A stretch of 64,000 nt of DNA from Streptomyces ardesiacus (GTDB lineage Bacteria > Actinomycetota > Actinomycetes > Streptomycetales > Streptomycetaceae), in the NCBI RefSeq assembly GCF_003112575.1, contig NZ_BEWC01000005.1, forward strand, positions 558,001-622,000, read 5' to 3'. Positions 43,535 to 51,536 of the stretch are shown here, piece after piece (positions within the stretch are counted from its first letter, which is position 1; each line of letters begins with the position of its first letter). The notes beneath the pieces were generated by a model. The model was not told the origin of the DNA, made no database searches, and saw only the letters and a list, made by a program, of their open reading frames with translations. Position numbers and translations under genes: made by a program.

Positions 43535-44920
43535 ATGCGAACCGACTCTTCTCCCGGCTCCCTGCCGGCGCGGGAGCACCTCCCGGCCGCAGGAGCCGGT
43601 ACGCCTGTCCTGGACGTAGTGATCCCCGTCTACAACGAGGAGAAGGACCTCGGACCGTGCGTGCGCCGACTGCACGAGCACCTCGCCCGGACGTTCCCCT
43701 ACGCCTTCCGCATCACGGTCGCCGACAACGCCTCCACGGACGGCACCCCGCGCGTCGCGGCCGGCCTGGCGGCGGACCTCGCGGCGGTCAGGTCCGTCCG
43801 GCTGGAGCAGAAGGGGCGCGGCCGGGCGCTCGGGACCGTCTGGTCGGCCTCGGAGGCCCCGGTCCTCGCCTACATGGACGTCGACCTCTCCACCGACCTG
43901 AACGCGCTGCTGCCGCTGGTGGCGCCGCTGATCTCCGGCCACTCCGACCTCGCGATCGGCTCCCGGCTCGCCCGCAGCTCGCGGGTGGTGCGCGGCGCCA
44001 AGCGGGAGTTCATCTCCCGCACCTACAACCTCATCCTGCGCGGCTCCCTCCAGGCCCGCTTCTCCGACGCCCAGTGCGGCTTCAAGGCGATCCGCCGGGA
44101 CGTGGCCCAGGTGCTGCTGCCGCTGGTGGAGGACACCGGCTGGTTCTTCGACACGGAGATGCTGGTGCTCGCCGAACGCGCCGGGTGCCGCATCCACGAG
44201 GTGCCGGTCGATTGGGTCGACGACCCGGACTCCACCGTGCACATCGTGCGGACGGCGACCGACGACCTCAAGGGCGTGTGGCGGGTCGGCAGGGCCCTGG
44301 CCACCGGTTCGCTGCCGCTGGACCGGCTGGCCCGCCCCTTCGGCGACGACCCGCGCGACCGCGACCTGTCCGGCGTGCCGCAGGGACTGGCCCGGCAGCT
44401 CGTCGGCTTCTGCGTCGTCGGCGCCCTGTCCACCCTCTTCTACCTCCTCCTCTACAGCGGCTTCCGCCACTTCGCCGGCTCCCAGCTCGCCAACGCGCTC
44501 GCCCTGCTGGTCTCCGCGGTCGCCAACACCGCCGCCAACCGGCGGCTGACCTTCGGGGTGCGGGGCCGGGGCGGTGCGGTGCGGCACCAGGCGCAGGGGC
44601 TGGTCGTCTTCGGCATCGGCCTCGCGCTGACCAGCGGTTCGCTGGCCGCCCTGAGCGCGGCGACGGCCGACCCGGACCACTCCACCGAGCTTGCGGTGCT
44701 GATCGCCGCCAACCTCGCGGCCACCGTGCTGCGCTTCCTGCTCTTCCGCGCCTGGGTCTTCCCGGACGCCGAGCCCCCGGCCCCCGCGCCGGACCACCGC
44801 CTTCCGGAACCGCGGCTGCCGGTATCCGGCCCCGTGGACCCGTACCGGACCCGGAGCGACGCCACCGTGCGGCTCCAGCCGGTGCGCCCCGCCGACACCG
44901 ACCCGAGGGACGTCCGATGA
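43535..44920 (+). CDS. Fused GT2 polyprenyl-phosphate glycosyltransferase / GtrA-like membrane protein
   Basis: A 461-residue two-part protein. The N-terminal GT-A domain (about 22-250) starts LDVVIPVYNEE and carries D-x-D (D115, D117 in AYMDVDLST), as in dolichol-phosphate mannose synthase. The C-terminal part (about 285-405) has four GtrA-type membrane helices (LVGFCVVGALSTLFYLLLYS ...). It should make and perhaps flip a polyprenyl-phosphate sugar for the next gene's enzyme. The ATG at 43535 is preferred over a TTG overlapping the kinase stop, which has no ribosome spacing. It overlaps the next gene by ATGA. Confidence 0.88.
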   Translation: MRTDSSPGSLPAREHLPAAGAGTPVLDVVIPVYNEEKDLGPCVRRLHEHLARTFPYAFRITVADNASTDGTPRVAAGLAADLAAVRSVRLEQKGRGRALGTVWSASEAPVLAYMDVDLSTDLNALLPLVAPLISGHSDLAIGSRLARSSRVVRGAKREFISRTYNLILRGSLQARFSDAQCGFKAIRRDVAQVLLPLVEDTGWFFDTEMLVLAERAGCRIHEVPVDWVDDPDSTVHIVRTATDDLKGVWRVGRALATGSLPLDRLARPFGDDPRDRDLSGVPQGLARQLVGFCVVGALSTLFYLLLYSGFRHFAGSQLANALALLVSAVANTAANRRLTFGVRGRGGAVRHQAQGLVVFGIGLALTSGSLAALSAATADPDHSTELAVLIAANLAATVLRFLLFRAWVFPDAEPPAPAPDHRLPEPRLPVSGPVDPYRTRSDATVRLQPVRPADTDPRDVR

Positions 44921-47124
44921 CGACGCACTACGACCCGGCCGTGCACACCCCCGCCGAGGAGGAAGGGGGCCCGCCGGCCGGGGCGCCGCCCGCCCGTCAC
45001 CGGCCCCGGCCGTCCCGCCCCGCCCGGCCGTGGCGCGGGCGCCCCGAGGACCCGCGCTGGGTGCGCCCCGCCTTCCTCGTCCTCCTGCTGGCCACCGCCC
45101 TGCTCTACCTGTACAACCTCAGTGCCTCCGGCTGGGCCAACTCCTTCTACTCGGCGGCCGTGCAGGCGGGCAGCCAGTCCTGGAAGGCGTTCTTCTTCGG
45201 CTCCCTCGACGCCGGCAACGCCATCACCGTCGACAAGCCTCCGGCCGCGCTGTGGCCGATGGCCCTGGCGGTGCGGGTCTTCGGCCTCTCCTCCTGGTCG
45301 ATTCTCGTCCCCGAGGTGCTGATGGGGGTGGGCACGGTCGCCGTCGTGTACGCGGCCGTGCGGCGCCGGTTCAGCCCCGCGGCCGGCCTGATCGCGGGCG
45401 GGGTGCTCGCGCTCACGCCCGTCGCCGCGCTGATGTTCCGCTTCAACAACCCGGACGCGCTCCTGGCCCTGCTGATGTCCCTCGCCTGCTACCTCGTCGT
45501 ACGGGCGCTGGAGGACGGCCGGACCAAGTGGCTGGTGTGGGCGGGCGTCGCGATCGGCTTCGCGTTCCTGGCGAAGACCCTCCAGGCCTTCCTGATCCTG
45601 CCCGCGCTCGGCCTCGTGTACGGCGTCTGCGCGCCGGTGCGGCTGAAGAAGCGCCTCGGGCAGCTCGCGCTGGCGACCGCCGCGATCGTCGTCTCCGGCG
45701 GCTGGTGGGTCGCGGTCGTGGAGCTGTGGCCGGCGTCGTCGCGGCCCTACGTCGGCGGCTCGCAGAACAACAGCTTCCTGGAGCTGACCTTCGGCTACAA
45801 CGGCCTCGGCCGGCTGAGCGGCGACGAGACCGGCAGCGTCGGCGGCGGCGGTGGCCCCGGCGGCGGGGGCGGCGGGCAGTGGGGCGAGACCGGCTGGGAC
45901 CGGATGTTCAACTCCGAGATCGGCGGCCAGATCTCCTGGCTGCTCCCGGCCGCCCTGATCCTGCTCGTCGCGGGCCTCGTCGCCACGCGCCGCGCCGGCC
46001 GCACCGACACCGCGCGCGCGTCCTTCCTGGTCTGGGGCGGCTCCCTGCTGATGACCACGGCCGTCTTCAGCTACATGGCCGGCATCTTCCACCAGTACTA
46101 CACGGTCGCCCTCGCGCCGTACCTGGCGGCGGTCGTCGGCATGGGCGCGGCGACGCTGTGGGAGCGGCGCGAGCGGATCTGGGCGTCGCTCGCGCTGGCC
46201 GCCGCCGTCGCGGCGAGCGCCGCCTGGGGGTACGTCCTGCTCCACCGCACGCCCGACTACCTGCCCTGGCTGAGGGTGCCGGTCCTGGTCGGCGGCCTGG
46301 TCGCCGCGCTCGGGCTCGTCTTCGCCGGCCGGCTGGGACGGCGGACCGCGCTCGCGGCCGCGGGCCTCGGCCTGGCGGCGTCGCTGGCGGCGCCCACCGC
46401 GTACACGCTGAGCACCGTGCGGGAGGGGCACAGCGGCTCCATCGTCACGGCCGGTCCGTCCGGCGCGAGCATGCGGGGCGGCGGTCCCGGAGGCGGCGGC
46501 CGGGGCGGCGGCCCCGGTGGCTTCCCGGGCGGCGGGACGGCGCCGGGCCAGGGGCAGGGGCAGAACCAGGGCGGCCCCGGCGGCGGGTTCCCCGGTGGCG
46601 GCACCGCTCCGGGGGGCGGCACCAACCAGAACGGCCAGGTGCCGAACGGCCAGGCGCCGAACGGTCAGGCGCCGAACGGTCAGGGGCCCAACGGCCAGAG
46701 CAACCAGAACGGCCAGAACGGCGGCCCCAACGGCGAAGGCGGCCGGACGGGCGCGGGCGGCGGCATGGGCGGCCTGCTCAACGGCGCCGAAGTCGGCTCC
46801 GAGGCGAAGAAGCTGCTGGAGACGGACGCCGACGCCTACACCTGGGTCGCCGCGGCGGTGGGTTCCCAGAACGCCGCGAGCTACCAGCTCGGCACCGGCG
46901 AGCCGGTGATGGCCGTCGGTGGCTTCAACGGCACGGACCCGTCGCCGACCCTGGCGCAGTTCAAGGAGTACGTGGCGGACGGCAGGATCCACTACTTCAT
47001 CGCCGGCGGCATGGGCGGCGGCTCCGGCAGCTCCTCGCAGATCACCTCGTGGGTCGAGGCCACCTTCAAGGAGGTCACGGTCGGCTCGGCCACCTTCTAC
47101 GACCTCACGTCCCCGACGGACTGA
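44917..47124 (+). CDS. GT39/ArnT-like membrane glycosyltransferase with Gly-rich extracytoplasmic region
   Basis: A 735-residue multi-spanning GT-C enzyme. The first extracytoplasmic loop holds the catalytic-type Asp in ITVDKPPAALWP (D106), with a second acidic motif RFNNPDALLAL. About 11-12 membrane helices extend to about residue 500, with a glycine run GGGGGPGGGGGG in one loop (about 309-320). A long Gly/Gln/Asn-rich segment (about 515-620) contains PNGQA repeats, and a folded C-terminal domain follows (about 630-735). It probably transfers sugar from the lipid carrier made by the preceding protein to a surface acceptor. It is the last gene of the two-component operon. Confidence 0.88.
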   Translation: MTTHYDPAVHTPAEEEGGPPAGAPPARHRPRPSRPARPWRGRPEDPRWVRPAFLVLLLATALLYLYNLSASGWANSFYSAAVQAGSQSWKAFFFGSLDAGNAITVDKPPAALWPMALAVRVFGLSSWSILVPEVLMGVGTVAVVYAAVRRRFSPAAGLIAGGVLALTPVAALMFRFNNPDALLALLMSLACYLVVRALEDGRTKWLVWAGVAIGFAFLAKTLQAFLILPALGLVYGVCAPVRLKKRLGQLALATAAIVVSGGWWVAVVELWPASSRPYVGGSQNNSFLELTFGYNGLGRLSGDETGSVGGGGGPGGGGGGQWGETGWDRMFNSEIGGQISWLLPAALILLVAGLVATRRAGRTDTARASFLVWGGSLLMTTAVFSYMAGIFHQYYTVALAPYLAAVVGMGAATLWERRERIWASLALAAAVAASAAWGYVLLHRTPDYLPWLRVPVLVGGLVAALGLVFAGRLGRRTALAAAGLGLAASLAAPTAYTLSTVREGHSGSIVTAGPSGASMRGGGPGGGGRGGGPGGFPGGGTAPGQGQGQNQGGPGGGFPGGGTAPGGGTNQNGQVPNGQAPNGQAPNGQGPNGQSNQNGQNGGPNGEGGRTGAGGGMGGLLNGAEVGSEAKKLLETDADAYTWVAAAVGSQNAASYQLGTGEPVMAVGGFNGTDPSPTLAQFKEYVADGRIHYFIAGGMGGGSGSSSQITSWVEATFKEVTVGSATFYDLTSPTD
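46637..46695 (+). repeat. 15-bp in-frame repeats encoding PNGQ units
   Basis: About four units of the type CCGAACGGTCAGGCG, including two consecutive nearly identical copies, encode PNGQ(V/A/G). They lie in the flexible Gly/Gln/Asn-rich part of the ArnT-like enzyme and are likely to expand or contract. Confidence 0.8.
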
Positions 47125-47144
47125 CCGCTCGGCCGCATGATGTG

Positions 47145-47181
47145 TTGTACAGCGTACAGGGATCTCCTATACGCTGTACAA
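47145..47181. promoter_or_regulatory. Operator overlapping the whole MFS promoter
   Basis: Perfect 12-bp arms TTGTACAGCGTA and TACGCTGTACAA are separated by 13 bp and end one base before the MFS ATG. Inside are a possible -35 (TTGTAC, 47145-47150) and, after 17 bp, a -10 (TATACG, 47168-47173). Transcription would start at or near the ATG, giving a leaderless mRNA fully blocked when a repressor is bound. The TetR protein at 48799 is the likely binder. Confidence 0.78.
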
Positions 47182-47182
47182 C

Positions 47183-48700
47183 ATGACGACCTCACCCCAG
47201 GAATCGGCCGGGGAACGGGAAACCGTCGCCCCGGTCCAGGGCCATCCGCAGCGCTGGCTGATCCTCGGTGTCATCAGCCTCGCCCAGCTCACGGTGGTCC
47301 TGGACAACACCGTGCTGAACGTGGCCATCCCCTCCCTCACCGACGAACTGGGCGCGGCCACCTCCGACATCCAGTGGATGATCAACGCCTACTCGCTCGT
47401 CCAGTCCGGCCTGCTGCTCACCGCGGGCAGCGCGGCCGACCGGTACGGCCGCAAGAAGATGCTGGCCGCCGGACTCGCCCTGTTCGGGCTCGGCTCGCTG
47501 GCGGCGGGACTCGCCGACAGCACCGGCCAGTTGATCGCGGCACGGGCCGGCATGGGCGTCGGCGGCGCCCTGCTGCTGACCACCACGCTCGCCGTGGTCA
47601 TGCAGATCTTCGCGCCGGCCGAGCACGCCAGGGCGATCGGGATCTGGAGCGCGGTCAGCGCGCTCGGCTTCGCCTGCGGCCCGCTGATCGGCGGCTTCGT
47701 CCTCGACCACTTCTGGTGGGGGGCGATCTTCCTGATCAACCTGCCGGTGGTCGTCCTCGGCCTGGTCGCGGTCGTGACCCTGGTCCCGGAGTCGAAGAAC
47801 CGGCAGGGCGACCGGCCCGACCTGCTCGGCGCCGTCCTCTCCACTATCGGCATGGCGGCACTGGTCTACGCGATCATCTCCGGCCCCGGACACGGCTGGA
47901 CCTCGGGCCGGGTCCTGGCCACGGCCGCCGTCGCGGTGATGGTGCTCGCGCTCTTCGCCCTCTGGGAGAGCCGCGTGCCCTACCCGATGCTCGACCTCGG
48001 CTTCTTCCGCGACCAGCGCTTCACCGGCGCCGTGGCCGGACTGGTGCTGATCACCTTCGGCATGGGCGGCGCGCTGTTCCTGCTCACCCAGCACCTGCAG
48101 TTCGTGCTCGGGTACGGCCCGCTGGAGGCCGGGCTGCGGACCGCGCCGCTGGCCCTGACGGTGGTGCTGCTGAACTTCTCCGGCGTGGCGGCGGCGTGGC
48201 TCGCCCGGCTGGGCACGCCGGTCGCGGTGCTCCTGAGCATGGTGCTGATGTCGGCGGGCCTGGTGGCCATCGCCACGCTGACCGGGGCGGGCTACGCCGG
48301 CACGCTGCTGGGGCTGCTGCTGATCGGCGTGGGGTGCGCGCTGGGCAACCCGGCCATGGCCCACGCCCTGATGAGCGCCATCCCGCCGGCCAAGGCCGGG
48401 GTCGGCGCGGGCGTCAACGGCACGCTGGCCGAGTTCGGCAACGGACTGGGGGTGGCCGTCCTCGGGGCGGTGCTCAACTCCCGGTTCGCGGCGCTGGCGC
48501 CGGTCGCGGCGACGTCGTTGCCGGCGGCGCTGGCCGCGGCACGGGGGGAGGGGGAGCGGGCGCGGGTCCTCGACGCGTTCTCCTCCGGGGTGGAGAGCAG
48601 TCAGCTCGTGGGGGCGGGGGCCGTGCTGCTGGGCGGTGTGGTGGCGGCGGTGTTGTTGCGGCGGGCGGAGCGGGCAGACTCGGAGGTCGTGAGCGCCTGA
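47183..48700 (+). CDS. MFS drug exporter, DHA2 (14-helix) family
   Basis: A 505-residue proton-coupled exporter of the EmrB/QacA type. It has motif A between helices 2 and 3 (GSAADRYGRKKML) and motif C in helix 5 (LGFACGPLIGGFVL). The first helix carries the motif D1-like LDNTVLNVAIPSL. The ATG directly follows the operator arm with no room for a ribosome site, so a leaderless message is expected. The TetR gene 98 bp downstream on the same strand completes a resistance-type module. The drug is not deducible. Confidence 0.92.
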   Translation: MTTSPQESAGERETVAPVQGHPQRWLILGVISLAQLTVVLDNTVLNVAIPSLTDELGAATSDIQWMINAYSLVQSGLLLTAGSAADRYGRKKMLAAGLALFGLGSLAAGLADSTGQLIAARAGMGVGGALLLTTTLAVVMQIFAPAEHARAIGIWSAVSALGFACGPLIGGFVLDHFWWGAIFLINLPVVVLGLVAVVTLVPESKNRQGDRPDLLGAVLSTIGMAALVYAIISGPGHGWTSGRVLATAAVAVMVLALFALWESRVPYPMLDLGFFRDQRFTGAVAGLVLITFGMGGALFLLTQHLQFVLGYGPLEAGLRTAPLALTVVLLNFSGVAAAWLARLGTPVAVLLSMVLMSAGLVAIATLTGAGYAGTLLGLLLIGVGCALGNPAMAHALMSAIPPAKAGVGAGVNGTLAEFGNGLGVAVLGAVLNSRFAALAPVAATSLPAALAAARGEGERARVLDAFSSGVESSQLVGAGAVLLGGVVAAVLLRRAERADSEVVSA

Positions 48701-48798
48701 GCGCTCGGGTCGCCCGGCGGAGCCGCACAATGATGCGGTCCCGCGTCCCTGCGGGGCGCCGCGCCGGGCGGCGTGCGACGGATCGAGGAGAGGTGCCC

Positions 48799-49557
48799 AT
48801 GGCGAAGGCAGGGCGGCAGGGGCCCCGGGCCAGTGTCTGGCTGAACGGGGAGGGGCGCCGCAGCGGGCGGCGCGGGGGGCAGCCGTCCGGGCTCGACCGG
48901 GACCGGATCACCCGGGTCACCGTGCGGCTGCTGGACGCCGAGGGCCTGGCCGGGTTCTCCATGCGCCGCCTGGCCGCCGAGCTGAACGTCACCGCGATGT
49001 CCGTCTACTGGTACGTCGACACCAAGGACGAGCTGCTCGAACTCGCCCTGGACGCCGTCTTCGGCGAGCTGCGCCACCCCGACCCGGACGCCGGTCGGGA
49101 CTGGCGGGCGGAGCTGCGCGCGCTGGCCCGGGAGAACCGGGCGCTGCTGGTGCGCCACCCCTGGTCGTCGCGGCTGGTCGGCACCTACCTCAACATCGGG
49201 CCGCACGCGCTGGCCTTCTCCCGGTCGGTGCAGAACGTCGTGCGCCGCAGCGGGCTGCCCGCCTACCGCCTGACCGGCGCCATCGCCGCCGTCTTCCAGT
49301 TCGTCTACGGCTACGGCACCATCGAGGGCCGCTTCCTCGCCCGGGTGGAGGACACCGGACTGAGCCCGGACGAATACTTCCGGGACTCCATGAACGCGGT
49401 GACCGAGGTGCCGGACAACGCGGGCGTCCTGCAGGACGCCCAGGAGATCATGGCGGCCCGGGGCGGCGACACCGTCGCGGAGATGCTGGACCGGGACTTC
49501 GAGTTCGCCCTCGACCTGCTCGTCGCGGGCATCGAGGCGATGGTCGAGCGGGGCTGA
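48799..49557 (+). CDS. TetR-family repressor with TetR_C-type ligand domain
   Basis: A 252-residue repressor. A basic N-terminal tail (about 1-30, RRSGRRGGQ) is followed by the DNA-binding domain (about 33-85; LDRDRITRVTVRLLDAEGLA ... LNVTAMSVYWYVDTKDELLE). The long C-terminal domain resembles TetR class tetracycline-type repressors. ATG with GAGGAGAGG upstream. Placed in tandem after the MFS exporter, it probably binds the 37-bp operator at 47145 and may be cotranscribed with the exporter, giving feedback control. Confidence 0.87.
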   Translation: MAKAGRQGPRASVWLNGEGRRSGRRGGQPSGLDRDRITRVTVRLLDAEGLAGFSMRRLAAELNVTAMSVYWYVDTKDELLELALDAVFGELRHPDPDAGRDWRAELRALARENRALLVRHPWSSRLVGTYLNIGPHALAFSRSVQNVVRRSGLPAYRLTGAIAAVFQFVYGYGTIEGRFLARVEDTGLSPDEYFRDSMNAVTEVPDNAGVLQDAQEIMAARGGDTVAEMLDRDFEFALDLLVAGIEAMVERG

Positions 49558-49613
49558 CCCGCCGCGGCCCCCGCGCCCGGGTCGGGGGCGCCTCAGTCGT
49601 GGGCCGGGGGGCC

Positions 49614-50084
49614 TCAGTCGTCCGCCGCCAGCCGGGCCGGGAAGCCGCCCGTCGCCACCGGACCCCACCTCTGCGGCCGCACCCGGATGAGGGACTTGCC
49701 CTGCGCGACCATGGCCTGCCGGTACTCGTCCCAGTCGGGGTGCTCGCCGGAGATGGCGCGGAAGTACTCCACCAGCGGCTCCACGGAGTCCGGGGCGTCG
49801 ATGACCTCCGCGGTGCCGTCGATCTGGACCCAGGGGCCGTTCCACTCGTCGCTGAGCACGACGAGGCTGACCCGCGGGTCACGGCGCGCGTTGCGGGTCT
49901 TGGCCCGTTCGGGGTAGGTCGAGACGACGATCCGGCCCGAGTCGTCGACCCCGCAGGTCAGCGGCGACCCCTGCGGGCTGCCGTCGGCCCGCCGGGTGAG
50001 CAGGATCGCCCGATGGCGGGGGCGTACGAAGTCCAGCAACTCGTCCAGGGAGACACGGGTGTTCGTCGCGATGTTCGGTGCCAT
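49614..50084 (-). CDS. PPOX-class split-barrel flavin/F420-dependent oxidoreductase
   Basis: A 156-residue protein with the pyridoxamine-phosphate-oxidase-like split barrel (HRAILLTRRADGSPQGSPLT ... GRIVVSTYPERAKTRNARRD). The RAKxRNxRRDPRVSL motif is typical of actinobacterial F420-dependent members. The reaction is unknown; the family includes F420H2-dependent reductases and biliverdin-type enzymes. It starts 9 bp after the STAS gene's stop, so both are expressed together, an unusual pairing. Confidence 0.85.
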   Translation of the reverse strand: MAPNIATNTRVSLDELLDFVRPRHRAILLTRRADGSPQGSPLTCGVDDSGRIVVSTYPERAKTRNARRDPRVSLVVLSDEWNGPWVQIDGTAEVIDAPDSVEPLVEYFRAISGEHPDWDEYRQAMVAQGKSLIRVRPQRWGPVATGGFPARLAADD

Positions 50085-50093
50085 GCCGTCAGC

Positions 50094-50519
50094 CTAGGCC
50101 GCGGTGCCGTCACCCGCCGCCCCGCGGTCCGGCCGCGCCGTCCCGCCCTCCGCGCACAGCGCCTCCGCGAGGCTGTCGTGGACCGGGACGTCGCGGCGCA
50201 GGCCGGAGAGTTCGAGGACGCGGCTCGCCACGCCCTTGGGGGCGGCCACCACGCGCACCTGGGTGCGGGCGGGCAGCCCGTGGCGTACGGCGGCGAGGAG
50301 GCGGACGCCCTGGGAGTCCATGAAGCGGGTCCCGGACAGGTCCAGGACGAGCAGGCGCAGCCCGTCGGAGCGCTGCTCCACGGCGGTCATGATCAGGGGC
50401 AGCAGCCCGGACGCGTTGCAGAAGTCGATCTCGCTGGGGAGCGCGAGCACGGCGCAGCCGGGTGGATCACACGGCTCGCACGGTTCGCAGGGCTGGGGGT
50501 GGAAGGACACAGCACTCAC
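50094..50519 (-). CDS. STAS-domain anti-anti-sigma factor with Cys-rich N terminus
   Basis: A 141-residue SpoIIAA/RsbV-like protein. The STAS fold covers about residues 20-120, with the phospho-acceptor Ser in TRFMDSQGVRLL. Anti-sigma kinases phosphorylate it, and PP2C enzymes reverse this. The N terminus has an unusual repeat, C11-E-P-C14-E-P-C17-D-P-P-G-C22, which could bind a metal or sense redox state. It is the first gene of a two-gene unit with the PPOX protein. The regulatory ATPases at 2-151 and 6733 are possible, unproven partners. Confidence 0.85.
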   Translation of the reverse strand: MSAVSFHPQPCEPCEPCDPPGCAVLALPSEIDFCNASGLLPLIMTAVEQRSDGLRLLVLDLSGTRFMDSQGVRLLAAVRHGLPARTQVRVVAAPKGVASRVLELSGLRRDVPVHDSLAEALCAEGGTARPDRGAAGDGTAA

Positions 50520-50759
50520 CTGACAGACGTCCGTCGGGCTTCCGGCCGGGCCGCTTCCTGACCCGTCCCCATTCCATCACGCGGCGCTGCGGCGCGAAAG
50601 GCGCGGGATGCCCCGGGGGCCCGCAGGGCAGCCCGCCCGCCCGGACCGTCGACCGAGCGTCACCGGCGCGCAACCAAGCAGCTAAAGTTGCTGTTCGTCC
50701 TGTGCTCGCAGTCGGGAATGTGCTGCGGAGCTCTCCTGCGCACGGCCGTGAGGCCGCGC

Positions 50760-51518
50760 ATGCCGAAGAGGTTCGTGGTGGCTGCGTCCGAATTTACTGA
50801 TTTGCCGCGTTTTCCGGTGGGCTTCGAGCTGGCCGACGCCCTGACGGCCGCGGCCCGGGACCTGCACGGGACGGACACTCCCGGCGACACCCTGAACACC
50901 GCCGTCGAACTGGCGGTACGCCTCCTGCCCGACGCCGAGCACGCGGGCATCTCGGAGATCCAGCGCGGCGGCCGGCTGCGCACCCTGGCCTGGACCGACG
51001 AGACCATACGGTTCGCCGCCGAGCCCCGGCAGGGCGGCCAGGGCGGCCACATCCCGCACCCCGACTGGGAGCGCCTGTGGACGACGCCCGTGGTGCGCAC
51101 GGACGACAGCGAGGCCGACGGCGGCGGCAACGCCCTGTCCGGGCTCGGCCTGCGCTCGGCCCTGTCCCTGCGGCTGCGCGCCGACCGGCGCCGGCTGACC
51201 GTGCTGACGGCGTACGCCCGCAAGCCGCAGGCGTTCGACGAGGACGCCACCCGCATCGGGCGGCTGTTCACCGCGCACGTCTCCCTCGCCCTGGACTCGG
51301 CGACCGTGCGCGAGCAGCTCACCGAGGCGATGCGCACCCGGGACCTGATCGGCCAGGCCACCGGCATCCTGATGGAGCGTCTGGACATCGACGCGGCCGG
51401 TGCCTTCGAGTCGCTGGTGAAGGCCTCCCAGCGCGAGAACGTGAAACTCCGCGACCTGGCCCGACGCATCGTCGACGCCCCCTCCGCGCCCGGTGGCCGA
51501 GGTGTGACCGAGCGGTGA
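50760..51518 (+). CDS. GAF-like / ANTAR-domain RNA-binding regulator
   Basis: A 252-residue protein with a GAF-type sensor (about 20-165) and a C-terminal ANTAR domain (about 178-238; RTRDLIGQATGILMERLDID ... ESLVKASQRENVKLRDLARR). ANTAR proteins bind dual-hexaloop RNA hairpins and prevent transcription termination. The start is uncertain: ATG 50760 is used, but a GTG 18 bp later with AAGAGG upstream is also possible, and the frame extends further upstream. A second GAF-ANTAR gene follows after 18 bp, so the two are cotranscribed. Confidence 0.82.
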   Translation: MPKRFVVAASEFTDLPRFPVGFELADALTAAARDLHGTDTPGDTLNTAVELAVRLLPDAEHAGISEIQRGGRLRTLAWTDETIRFAAEPRQGGQGGHIPHPDWERLWTTPVVRTDDSEADGGGNALSGLGLRSALSLRLRADRRRLTVLTAYARKPQAFDEDATRIGRLFTAHVSLALDSATVREQLTEAMRTRDLIGQATGILMERLDIDAAGAFESLVKASQRENVKLRDLARRIVDAPSAPGGRGVTER

Positions 51519-51536
51519 CGGGACATCCGTACGGTC

